A stretch of DNA of 9,957 bases, from positions 1-9,957 of the forward strand of contig JBLHUT010000127.1 in the NCBI GenBank assembly GCA_047629975.1, given 5' to 3'. The notes under the pieces are model-generated. The model saw nothing but the letters and a program-made list of their open reading frames with translations. It was not told where the DNA came from and did not search any database. Source of the DNA: JBLHUT01 sp047629975. GTDB lineage: Bacteria; Pseudomonadota; Alphaproteobacteria; Rhodobacterales; Rhodobacteraceae. Of the stretch, positions 1-6,203 are shown piece by piece (positions within the stretch are counted from its first letter, which is position 1; the number at the start of each line of letters is the position of its first letter). Position numbers and translations under genes: made by a program.

Positions 1-544
1 GATTTCGCTGGTGGCACATATGCAAAACCCGCACACCCCGTCGATCCATATGAACACCCGCATGTTCTGGACCCCGCAAGCGTGGTGGTTTGGCGGCGGT
101 TCCGACCTGAACCCCTGCATCGAGGTACCCGAAGACACAGCGGCCTTCCACCAGGTCCTAAAAGACCATTGTGACCCCCACAACCCCGAATATTATGACA
201 AGTTCAAAGCGTGGGCCGACGAATATTTCTACGTCCCTCACCGCAATCGTGCTCGCGGCGTTGGCGGCATCTTTTATGATGACCTGAACACCGGCGACTG
301 GGACGCCGACTTTGCCTTTACACAGAACGTCGGGCGCGCCTTCCTTCCCGCGTATCTTCCCATCACCGAAAAGCACCGCAACGCCCCCTGGACAGACGCT
401 GACAAAGAGGCCCAACTGGTTCACCGCGGGCTCTATGCCGAGTATAATCTGGTTTATGACCGAGGCACCAAATTCGGACTAGAGACTGGCCATGACGCGA
501 ATGCAGTGCTGATGAGCCTGCCACCACTTGCCAAATGGATCTGA
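1..544 (+). CDS. hemF: Oxygen-dependent coproporphyrinogen III oxidase, C-terminal part (5' end outside window)
   Basis: This enzyme oxidatively decarboxylates coproporphyrinogen III to protoporphyrinogen IX with O2 in the cytoplasm, late in heme synthesis. The frame is open to the left edge (reading ISLVAHMQNPHTPSIHMNTR), so the gene starts upstream and about 110-120 N-terminal residues are missing; the GTG/ATG codons near base 11 are internal. Family hallmarks visible are NPHTPSIHMNTR, WWFGGGSDLNP, HRNRARGVGGIFYDDL and, near the end, EYNLVYDRGTKFGLETG with LMSLPP. The classical signature HRxExRG appears here as HRNRARG (Glu replaced by Arg). The protein stops at PPLAKWI, roughly 20 residues or more before the end of the E. 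coli enzyme as I remember it. The gene converges on hemE and is followed by two hairpins. Family identity is secure. Confidence 0.95.
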   Translation, partial: ISLVAHMQNPHTPSIHMNTRMFWTPQAWWFGGGSDLNPCIEVPEDTAAFHQVLKDHCDPHNPEYYDKFKAWADEYFYVPHRNRARGVGGIFYDDLNTGDWDADFAFTQNVGRAFLPAYLPITEKHRNAPWTDADKEAQLVHRGLYAEYNLVYDRGTKFGLETGHDANAVLMSLPPLAKWI

Positions 545-568
545 AAACAGGCTGATTGCAAATGCAAA

Positions 569-591
569 CAGGAGGGGACATTCCCCTCCTG
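569..591. terminator. Perfect 10-bp hairpin between convergent hemF and hemE
   Basis: CAGGAGGGGA (569-578), loop CAT, TCCCCTCCTG (582-591) form a perfect stem 24 nt after the hemF stop. Reading rightwards it is followed by a modest T-run (GTGTTTT). Reading leftwards it is followed by TTTGCATTT. It could therefore stop hemF transcripts and, as a backstop, hemE transcripts. Neither U-tract is ideal, so strength is uncertain. Confidence 0.6.
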
Positions 592-641
592 CTCTAGTGT
601 TTTAACACTGCGTTATCCAAATTTTGAGGTGCCGCGCGACA

Positions 642-682
642 GGCCGCCCGAACCCGCAACAAGTGGTGGGCGGCCTTTTTTT
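642..682 (+). terminator. Rho-independent terminator (rightward, hemF)
   Basis: GGCCGCCC (642-649) pairs perfectly with GGGCGGCC (668-675) across an 18-nt loop, followed directly by seven T (676-682). Orientation fits the end of the hemF transcript. The T-run ends 3 nt before the hemE stop codon. For hemE, on the other strand, the left side lacks a U-tract, so leftward termination here would be weak. Confidence 0.75.
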
Positions 683-685
683 CGA

Positions 686-1729
686 TCAGGCGGTAACTGT
701 AGCGCGTACTGTCTCGATCATCAAAGCCACATTTTCAGGATCGGCATCCGGCGTGATTCCGTGACCAAGGTTAAAAATATGCGGCCCTTTTGACAGCGTC
801 TTTACGATTTCGCGGGTTTCATCCACCAAGTCCTGCCCACCGGTAACCATATGACGCGACGCAAGGTTGCCCTGCACGCAGCCGTCAACCTGCACATGCT
901 CTGCAGCCCAGCCGGCCGACACCGAATTGTCGATGGCCACACAATCGGCCCCCGTCGCTTTGGCAAATCCGATATATCCGTTGCCCGCCTCACGCGGGAA
1001 CGCGATGATTGGCACATGCGGGTGACGCGCCTTTAGCTCCGCAATGATTTTTTTGGCAGGCTCAAGCGCATATTTCGTAAAGTCATCGCCCTTGAGCGAG
1101 CCTGCCCAGCTGTCGAACAGCTTGACCGTTTCGGCGCCGGCTTCGATCTGCATCGACAGATACTCGATCGTGGCATCGGTCAACCGGTTCAGGAGCGCTT
1201 CGAACAGCGGTCGATTCTCTGCCTTGAGGGCATGGGCAGGACCCTGATCCGGCGTACCGCGTCCGGCAATCATATAAGTGGCCACAGTCCAAGGTGCGCC
1301 AGCAAATCCGATCAATGTCGTCTCTTTCGGCAGTTCGCGCGACAGGATGCGCACCGTCTCATAGACAGGCGCAAGGTGGTCGTGGATATCGTCCTTGCCC
1401 TTGATCGGGGCAAAATCGGCATCGGTTGTGATCGTCGAAAGCCGCGGCCCTTCGCCCGTCACGAACCACAGGTCCGCACCCAAAGCCTGCGGCAGCAGCA
1501 AAATATCCGCAAACAGGATCGCCGCGTCGAATCCATAGCGCCGGATGGGCTGCAAGGTAACTTCGGCAGCCAGATCCGAATTGTAGCACAGCGACAAAAA
1601 GTCGCCCGCCTGTGCCCGCGTCGCACGATATTCCGGCAAATAACGCCCTGCTTGCCGCATCATCCAGATCGGCGGAGTGGGCAATGTTTCGCCCGCAAGT
1701 GCGCGCATCATCAATTTCTGGCTGGTCAT
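686..1729 (-). CDS. hemE: Uroporphyrinogen decarboxylase
   Basis: HemE removes four carboxyl groups from the acetate side chains of uroporphyrinogen III to give coproporphyrinogen III, the substrate of HemF; it is cytosolic and cofactor-free. The 347-residue product has the usual family length. Visible motifs are PIWMMRQAGRYLPEYR near the N-terminus with Arg25 and Arg29, FADIL with Asp75, GFAGAPWT with Tyr152 shortly after, FDSWAG with Ser207, GCVQGNL, and NLGHGI with His323. These match the substrate-binding Arg, Asp, Tyr, Ser and His positions known from the human enzyme. The ATG at 1727-1729 is preceded on the minus strand by GGAAGGAA about 10 nt away. It diverges from hemC across 105 bp and converges on hemF, so it is probably transcribed alone. 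Nothing is truncated or unusual. Confidence 0.97.
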   Translation of the reverse strand: MTSQKLMMRALAGETLPTPPIWMMRQAGRYLPEYRATRAQAGDFLSLCYNSDLAAEVTLQPIRRYGFDAAILFADILLLPQALGADLWFVTGEGPRLSTITTDADFAPIKGKDDIHDHLAPVYETVRILSRELPKETTLIGFAGAPWTVATYMIAGRGTPDQGPAHALKAENRPLFEALLNRLTDATIEYLSMQIEAGAETVKLFDSWAGSLKGDDFTKYALEPAKKIIAELKARHPHVPIIAFPREAGNGYIGFAKATGADCVAIDNSVSAGWAAEHVQVDGCVQGNLASRHMVTGGQDLVDETREIVKTLSKGPHIFNLGHGITPDADPENVALMIETVRATVTA

Positions 1730-1781
1730 TAGGGTCTGTTCCTTCCTCGTATTCCCTTTGGGTCGGAGAAAAGTGGCATGA

Positions 1782-1787
1782 AGTCAA
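1782..1787 (-). promoter_or_regulatory. Possible -35 element for hemE
   Basis: The minus strand reads TTGACT here, the same -35 hexamer as in the convincing rpmH promoter, 52 nt upstream of the hemE start codon. At 17 nt spacing the next hexamer (GACCCA) is a poor -10 box, so this is only a candidate. No better sigma-70 pair and no FNR-type TTGAT-N4-ATCAA palindrome was seen in the hemE-hemC gap. Confidence 0.25.
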
Positions 1788-1834
1788 GACAGAAGGAGTT
1801 GTCAGGCTCGCAAGACACATTTAGAAGGTTCAGC

Positions 1835-2785
1835 ATGATTGAAAATTTGCCCACCCCCGCTAACCCGTTGAAAATAGGTACAAGAGGCTCTCCGCTGGCC
1901 TTGGCACAGGCGTATGAGACGCGTGCCAGGCTTGGAAAGGCCTTTGATTTGCCGCACGACGCCTTTGAAATTGTGGTTATCAAGACCACAGGAGATCAAA
2001 TTCTTGATCGTCCTCTCAAGGATATCGGCGGTAAGGGCCTGTTCACACGCGAAATCGAAGATGATCTTTTGTCGGGGGCGATCGACATCGCCGTGCACTC
2101 GATGAAAGACATGCCGGTCGCACAGCCCGACGGCCTGTTGCTTGATTGCTACCTGCCCCGCGAAGATGTGCGCGACGCGTTCATCACGCTGACAGGCACC
2201 GCATTTGCCGACTTGCCACAAGGGGCCGTGGTCGGCACCTCGTCGCTTCGGCGCCGGTCGCAATTGTTGTTCCGGCGGCCGGATCTGCAAATTGTCGAGT
2301 TTCGTGGAAACCTGCAAACGCGTCTGCGCAAACTTGGTGATGGGGTCGCATCGGCCACGTTCCTTGCTTGTGCAGGATTGAACCGCCTCAAGATGGACGA
2401 AGTCCCGCGTCAGGCGATCGAGACCGACGATATCCTGCCAGCCGTCGCACAAGGTGCCATCGGGATCGAGCGGCGCGCCGATGATATGCGCATGGCCGCG
2501 ATGCTGGAAGCTGTTCACGACATCCCCACAGGACAAAGGCTTGCGGCAGAGCGGGCCTACCTTGGGGCGCTGGACGGCTCGTGCGAGACACCGATTGCAG
2601 GGCTCGCGGTTCTGTCAGGCGGTGAAATCCACCTGCGGGCCGAAATTCTGCGGCCGGACGGCTCAGAGATGCTGGCTGATGAAGGGCGCGCCCCGATCGA
2701 GGATGCAGCCCAGCTCGGCCTTGATGTGGCGCAACGGTTGTTGGCTCGTGCACCGGCAGATTTCTTTGATTGGCGAACCGCCTGA
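1835..2785 (+). CDS. hemC: Hydroxymethylbilane synthase (porphobilinogen deaminase)
   Basis: HemC condenses four porphobilinogen molecules into linear hydroxymethylbilane, the precursor of uroporphyrinogen III, using a covalently attached dipyrromethane cofactor. Motifs in order: LKIGTRGSPLALAQA (residues 12-26), KDIGGKGLFTREIE, HSMKDMP with catalytic Asp92, VGTSSLRRRSQLL, RGNLQTRLRKL, and DGSCETPIAG with the cofactor-binding Cys250. The length is 316 residues, normal for the family. I chose the ATG at 1835 because AGAAGG (1823-1828) lies 6 nt upstream and the protein then begins just ahead of the conserved LKIGTRGSP block. An in-frame ATG at 1778 also has a GGAGA upstream, but it adds 19 residues with no family resemblance. 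It is divergent from hemE and convergent with yidD. Confidence 0.97.
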   Translation: MIENLPTPANPLKIGTRGSPLALAQAYETRARLGKAFDLPHDAFEIVVIKTTGDQILDRPLKDIGGKGLFTREIEDDLLSGAIDIAVHSMKDMPVAQPDGLLLDCYLPREDVRDAFITLTGTAFADLPQGAVVGTSSLRRRSQLLFRRPDLQIVEFRGNLQTRLRKLGDGVASATFLACAGLNRLKMDEVPRQAIETDDILPAVAQGAIGIERRADDMRMAAMLEAVHDIPTGQRLAAERAYLGALDGSCETPIAGLAVLSGGEIHLRAEILRPDGSEMLADEGRAPIEDAAQLGLDVAQRLLARAPADFFDWRTA

Positions 2786-2802
2786 ACCTTTGTTGAAAGA
2801 CC

Positions 2803-2831
2803 AAAAACAGGCTCCGGTTCGGGGCCTGTTT
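2803..2831. terminator. Bidirectional hairpin terminator between hemC and yidD
   Basis: AAACAGGCTCC (2805-2815), loop GGTTC, GGGGCCTGTTT (2821-2831) form an 11-bp stem with one G-T wobble. On the minus strand the stem is followed by a T5 run (the A-run at 2803-2807), which fits termination of the rpmH-rnpA-yidD transcript. On the plus strand only TTT follows, a weaker stop for hemC, whose stop codon is 19 nt upstream. Confidence 0.7.
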
Positions 2832-2864
2832 GCGTCCAGGCGGGAGCCGGCTAGAATCAGGCCT

Positions 2865-3110
2865 TTATGACTTCGGCGGCCTCTTGCGCGAGGGAGGAAC
2901 AGGGTCATACCCGTCACCACCCCACGGATGGCAGCGCCCGATCCGTCGCAGCGCCAACCAGCCACCTTTGACAGCCCCGTGTTTCTGAAGCGCCTCAAGC
3001 CCGTAAGCCGAGCAGGTCGGAAGGTAACGACAGTTACGACCAACCAACGGAGAGAAAACAAAACGGTAGGCATGGATCGGCGCGGCCAGGAACCATGCAA
3101 GCGGGCTCAT
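2865..3110 (-). CDS. yidD: Membrane protein insertion efficiency factor YidD
   Basis: This is a small (81 residues) DUF37/YidD-family protein, thought to associate with the inner face of the cytoplasmic membrane and to help YidC/Sec insert membrane proteins. The family pattern is complete: a hydrophobic or amphipathic N-terminus, YRFVFSPLVGRNCRYLPTCS with Cys27 and Cys33, HGAVKGGWLALRRIGRCHPWGGDGYDPVP with Cys60 and the invariant RCHPW. Its ATG overlaps the rnpA stop by four bases (ATGA, 3107-3110), which suggests translational coupling. In many bacteria yidC follows; here the operon ends, 79 bp before the convergent hemC stop. The length is typical and identity is firm. Confidence 0.95.
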   Translation of the reverse strand: MSPLAWFLAAPIHAYRFVFSPLVGRNCRYLPTCSAYGLEALQKHGAVKGGWLALRRIGRCHPWGGDGYDPVPPSRKRPPKS

Positions 3111-3526
3111 TTCTTGCTCCGGTGCACGCTTTCAATGGCGCGGCGAAGATCTTCCAGCATCAAGGAAAAGTCCCGGCTGGCGGTCGCATCCTTGCGCCCG
3201 ACAAGCACATAATCCCAACCTTCGCGCCCCGCATCCGGCAACACGGCCTGTGCAAGAGCCCGCAAGCGGCGCTTGGCACGATTGCGGGCAACGGCGTTGC
3301 CAACTTTTTTGGAACACGTAAAGCCAACGCGCACGGGGGCTTCTGACGGCTCCTCGGGATCGCGACGCCGCGCCTGTATCAGGAATGCCGGACAAGCCTG
3401 CCTGCGCGCACGCGCTACCCTAAGGAAATCTGCACGTTTAGACAAGACTACGGTACGCATAGAAACCGCCAGAGGCAGAGCCTTGGCGGTCTCGATCGTC
3501 TTTTGTCCCAAGGACCCGCGTTCCAT
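3107..3526 (-). CDS. rnpA: Ribonuclease P protein component
   Basis: RnpA is the basic protein subunit of RNase P, which assists the catalytic RNA in removing tRNA 5' leaders. Conserved features are KRADFLRVARARR, VGFTCSKKVGNAVARNR and the RNR-type RNA-binding core RNRAKRRLR (residues 81-89), with many Arg and Lys residues. The start is uncertain. The first in-frame ATG (3524-3526) gives 139 residues, 20 nt after the rpmH stop, but I see no ribosome-binding site. A second ATG (3458-3460) gives 117 residues, closer to the family norm, beginning MRTVVLSKRADFL, with only a weak GGCGG before it. The longer form is reported because it leaves a tight operon gap; the first 22 residues show no motif. 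It lies between rpmH and yidD. Confidence 0.93.
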   Translation of the reverse strand: MERGSLGQKTIETAKALPLAVSMRTVVLSKRADFLRVARARRQACPAFLIQARRRDPEEPSEAPVRVGFTCSKKVGNAVARNRAKRRLRALAQAVLPDAGREGWDYVLVGRKDATASRDFSLMLEDLRRAIESVHRSKK

Positions 3527-3546
3527 AACTGGATCGCGCCCGGCGC

Positions 3547-3681
3547 TTATGCGCAGAGCACCTTGCGGCCTTTGGCACGACGTGCGTTCAGGATCTTGCG
3601 GCCAGCTTTTGTCGCCATACGGGCGCGAAAGCCGTGGCGCCGCTTGCGAACGAGGTTCGATGGCTGAAAGGTACGTTTCAT
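3547..3681 (-). CDS. rpmH: 50S ribosomal protein L34
   Basis: This 44-codon gene encodes bL34, a very basic structural protein of the large ribosomal subunit. The translation starts MKRTFQPSNLVRKRRHGFRA and continues RMATKAGRKILNARRAKGR before ending KVLCA, a near-textbook L34. The start ATG (3679-3681) is preceded on the minus strand by GGAGAAG at good spacing. It is the first gene of rpmH-rnpA-yidD and lies behind the promoter at 3754-3782, with an untranslated leader of about 65 nt. The arrangement with rnpA downstream is conserved across bacteria. No DnaA-box cluster or dnaA gene is visible next to it. Confidence 0.97.
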   Translation of the reverse strand: MKRTFQPSNLVRKRRHGFRARMATKAGRKILNARRAKGRKVLCA

Positions 3682-3753
3682 TGCGACTTCTCCGTATGAT
3701 CGACCCAAACCGGACTCAACCGGATTCGAAGGTCACTAGTGTTCGAAGCCCGT

Positions 3754-3782
3754 CTGTTAGGCGCAGATTCCACGCAAGTCAA
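3754..3782 (-). promoter_or_regulatory. Sigma-70-type promoter of the rpmH-rnpA-yidD operon
   Basis: On the minus strand the -35 box TTGACT (3777-3782) and -10 box TAACAG (3754-3759) are separated by exactly 17 nt. The -35 continues as TTGACTTG, a form common in strong alphaproteobacterial housekeeping promoters. Predicted initiation is near 3747, about 65 nt upstream of the rpmH start. Position and orientation fit a highly expressed ribosomal operon. Confidence 0.7.
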
Positions 3783-3982
3783 TCAACCCGAGCCAGCTTT
3801 TTGCAACAATCGGCGCAATACCCCGTCCCGATGTTACAGTCGGGCTGTCAATGGCACGCTTTGGTAACGGAAATGCAGTTTCCCATCAACCAGCCGTGAT
3901 GCCCCTACCACCCAAGCCGTATCACAGGCATTTAACCTGAACAAAGACGACGGCCTGACCTTCTCAACCGGACACTGGAAAA
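3783..3982. other. Remainder of the intergenic region between rpmH and the TVP38-family gene
   Basis: Together with the rpmH leader this makes about 300 bp without a gene. Apart from the rpmH promoter I see only a weak 5-bp hairpin (CCCGA 3827-3831 with TCGGG 3840-3844). No convincing plus-strand promoter for the following gene and no small ORF with a ribosome-binding site were found. Plus-strand ORFs crossing this region are antisense to rpmH and rnpA and look spurious. Confidence 0.5.
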
Positions 3983-4729
3983 ATGACTGACATGACGAAT
4001 GCCCCCGAACAGCCAAAGGCGCAAAATGCCCTGATCAAGAACCTGCCACTTATCGCCATCGCAGTCATTGCGGTGATCGGTGCGCTCACACTCAAGGATT
4101 ACCTGAACTTTGACGCGCTGTCGGACAATCGTGAAACATTGATCGCGTTTCGGGACGCGAATTATCTGCTGACGGTTCTGGGGTTTATTGCTGTCTATGT
4201 TGTCATTGTTGCCTTTTCTTTGCCCGGGGCCACGATCGCGACGCTGACCGGCGGCTTTCTTTTCGCGACCTTTCCCGGCGCGCTGTTCAACATCACCGGC
4301 GCAACGGTCGGGGCCACGCTCATCTTTCTGGCGGCCCAATACGGGCTGGGCGACAAGCTGGCCGCGCGGATGAACAGCTCGGAGGGGGTCGTCAAGAAGA
4401 TCAAGGCCGGCATCGACCAGAACCAGTGGGAAATGCTCTTTCTGATCCGGCTGGTGCCTGCCGTGCCGTTTTTTGTCGCGAATCTTGTGCCGGCTTTGGT
4501 CGGTGTGCCGGTCGGGCGATTTGTCATCACGACCTTTATCGGCATCATCCCCGGCGCGGTTGTTTACACCTCTGTTGGTGCCGGGTTGGGAGAGGTCTTT
4601 GCCCGCGGCGAGACCCCGAACCTTGGCATTATTTTCGAACCGCACATTCTGTTGCCGATCCTCGGCCTGTGTGCCCTTGCGGCGCTTCCCATCGTGCTCA
4701 AAGCCCTTCGCGGCAAGAAAGGTCTGTAA
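3983..4729 (+). CDS. TVP38/TMEM64 family (VTT/DedA-type) integral membrane protein
   Basis: This 248-residue polytopic inner-membrane protein carries the VTT (SNARE-associated Golgi) domain. It has a short polar N-terminus, a first membrane helix at about 21-37, another at about 62-80, then SLPGATIATLTGGFLFA (79-95) and the Gly/Ala-rich hydrophobic stretch to about 122. After an amphipathic loop comes FLIRLVPAVPFFVANLVPAL (153-172), the conserved RxxPxxPFxxxN signature, then IGIIPGAVVYTSVGAGLG and a last helix at about 220-240. Relatives are implicated in membrane and lipid homeostasis or lipid scrambling; the substrate here is unknown. The start at 3983 has a weak GGAAAA upstream; an in-frame ATG at 3992 is an alternative. 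The next gene begins 3 nt after the stop, so the two are almost certainly cotranscribed. Confidence 0.9.
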   Translation: MTDMTNAPEQPKAQNALIKNLPLIAIAVIAVIGALTLKDYLNFDALSDNRETLIAFRDANYLLTVLGFIAVYVVIVAFSLPGATIATLTGGFLFATFPGALFNITGATVGATLIFLAAQYGLGDKLAARMNSSEGVVKKIKAGIDQNQWEMLFLIRLVPAVPFFVANLVPALVGVPVGRFVITTFIGIIPGAVVYTSVGAGLGEVFARGETPNLGIIFEPHILLPILGLCALAALPIVLKALRGKKGL

Positions 4730-4732
4730 ATC

Positions 4733-6151
4733 ATGGATCGTATCAAAACAGATATCTGCATTATCGGCGCAGGGTCCGGCGGATTGTCCATCGCGGCAGG
4801 GGCTGCACAAATGGGGGCCAGCGTGGTGCTGCTGGAAGGGCACAAAATGGGCGGCGATTGCCTGAACTACGGGTGCGTACCGTCAAAGGCCCTGATTGCT
4901 GCGGGCAAGCACGCCCACGCGATGCAGTCCGGTCAGGCCTTTGGCGTCAGCCCCGTCGCCCCGACCATCGACTATGCCGCCGCCAAGGATCACGTACATA
5001 AAGTGATCGAAACAATCGCGCCTGTGGACAGCCAAGAGCGGTTCGAAGGCTTCGGGGTAAACGTGATACGCGAATTCGGGCGGTTCATCTCAAAGACCGA
5101 AGTGCAGGCTGGTGACACGATTATCGAAGCACGGCGGTTTGTCATCGCCACCGGTTCTTCGCCGTTTGTCCCGCCGATCCCCGGCATCGAAGCGACCCCT
5201 TATCATACCAACGAGACGATCTTTGATCTGCGCGAGCGGCCCGAGCACCTGATTATCATCGGCGGCGGCCCGATCGGGCTTGAGATGGCGCAGGCGCACA
5301 TCCGGCTGGGCAGTAAGGTGACCGTTCTGGAAGGCCTCAAGGCAATGGGCAAGGATGATCCGGAGATGGCCGCAATCGTCCTTGAAAACCTGCGCGCCGA
5401 GGGGATCGAGATTATCGAGGGCCAGCAAGCCAGCAAGATCAGCGGCACCGACGGGAATATCACCGTAGAGACTGCGGATGGCCAGATCTTCATGGGTTCG
5501 CATTTGTTGATGGCTGTCGGGCGCAAGGTGAATATCGACAAGCTTGACCTGAAAGCCGGCGGCGTGGCCCATGACCGTGCCGTCAAGGTCGATGCAGGCC
5601 TGCGCAGCCCGTCGAACCGGCGGGTCTATGCTGTGGGCGACGCGGCGGGCGGGCTGCAATTCACCCATGTTGCCGGCTATCATGCGGGTATCGTGATCCG
5701 CTCGGCGCTGTTCGGGCTGCCGGCCAAGGCAACCACACGGCATATCCCCTGGGCCACCTACACCGACCCCGAACTGGCCCATGTGGGACTGACCGAGGCA
5801 CAGGCCCAAAAGGCCCATGGCCGCGCGCTCGAGATCGTCCGTTTCCCGTACCACGAGAACGACCGTGCGATTGCCGAGGGTAAAACAAAGGGCCTCATCA
5901 AAGTGATGATCGTCAAGGGGCGTCCGGTTGGTGCCTCTATTGCCGGTGCCCAAGCCGGTGAATTGATCGGCATGTGGGCGATGGCGATTGCCAATAACCT
6001 GAAAATGTCGGCGATTGCGAACACCGTGTTGCCCTATCCGACCCTGTCAGAGGTTAACAAACGCGCTGCGGGTGCTTACTTCTCACCAAGACTGTTTAAA
6101 AACGATACGGTGAAAAAGGTTGTCGGGCTGGTTCAACGCTGGCTGCCCTAG
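4733..6151 (+). CDS. FAD-dependent pyridine nucleotide-disulfide oxidoreductase (mercuric-reductase-like, lacking the catalytic His)
   Basis: This 472-residue class I disulfide oxidoreductase has an FAD-binding GAGSGG (12-17), redox-active GGDCLNYGCVPSK with Cys43 and Cys48, ATGSSPFVPPIPG (139-151), an NAD(P)-binding GGGPIG (177-182), and the second FAD motif AVGDAAG with Asp303. The C-terminal dimerization domain includes YTDPELAHVGLTE. Glu200 at the end of the second NAD-domain strand suggests NADH rather than NADPH, an inference. Where dihydrolipoamide dehydrogenase and glutathione reductase have His-Pro-Thr, this protein has LPYPTLSE (433-440): Tyr435 replaces the catalytic His while Glu440 remains. 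It has no N-terminal heavy-metal domain and no C-terminal Cys pair, so a true mercuric reductase is unlikely. It sits 3 nt after the TVP38-family gene, which suggests a membrane-linked redox partner. The substrate is unknown. Confidence 0.88.
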   Translation: MDRIKTDICIIGAGSGGLSIAAGAAQMGASVVLLEGHKMGGDCLNYGCVPSKALIAAGKHAHAMQSGQAFGVSPVAPTIDYAAAKDHVHKVIETIAPVDSQERFEGFGVNVIREFGRFISKTEVQAGDTIIEARRFVIATGSSPFVPPIPGIEATPYHTNETIFDLRERPEHLIIIGGGPIGLEMAQAHIRLGSKVTVLEGLKAMGKDDPEMAAIVLENLRAEGIEIIEGQQASKISGTDGNITVETADGQIFMGSHLLMAVGRKVNIDKLDLKAGGVAHDRAVKVDAGLRSPSNRRVYAVGDAAGGLQFTHVAGYHAGIVIRSALFGLPAKATTRHIPWATYTDPELAHVGLTEAQAQKAHGRALEIVRFPYHENDRAIAEGKTKGLIKVMIVKGRPVGASIAGAQAGELIGMWAMAIANNLKMSAIANTVLPYPTLSEVNKRAAGAYFSPRLFKNDTVKKVVGLVQRWLP

Positions 6152-6203
6152 GCCCTGCTCGGGGCACTCATCCGGAAAATGGATCAGAAGGACCAAGGCA
6201 GGC

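Noticed and set aside
1778..1834. Upstream extension of hemC from the ATG at 1778
   Set aside because: It adds 19 residues with no HemC similarity. The ATG at 1835 has a better placed ribosome-binding site and gives the normal N-terminus.
3273..3899. 208-residue plus-strand ORF across rnpA, rpmH and the rpmH promoter
   Set aside because: It is antisense to two certain genes and has no start signal or family resemblance.
3932..4843. 303-residue minus-strand ORF rich in Arg, Asp and Gln
   Set aside because: It is antisense to the TVP38-family gene and the start of the oxidoreductase gene. Its composition is that of a reverse-complement shadow, with no recognisable domain.
4733..6151. True mercuric reductase (merA)
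   Set aside because: It has no N-terminal heavy-metal-binding domain, no C-terminal vicinal Cys pair, and no merR, merT or merP gene nearby.
6120..6203. Upstream TTG start of the histidine kinase overlapping the oxidoreductase gene
   Set aside because: The added residues are polar and Cys-rich and would precede the first membrane helix. The ATG at 6204 has AAGG at proper spacing and starts just before the helix.
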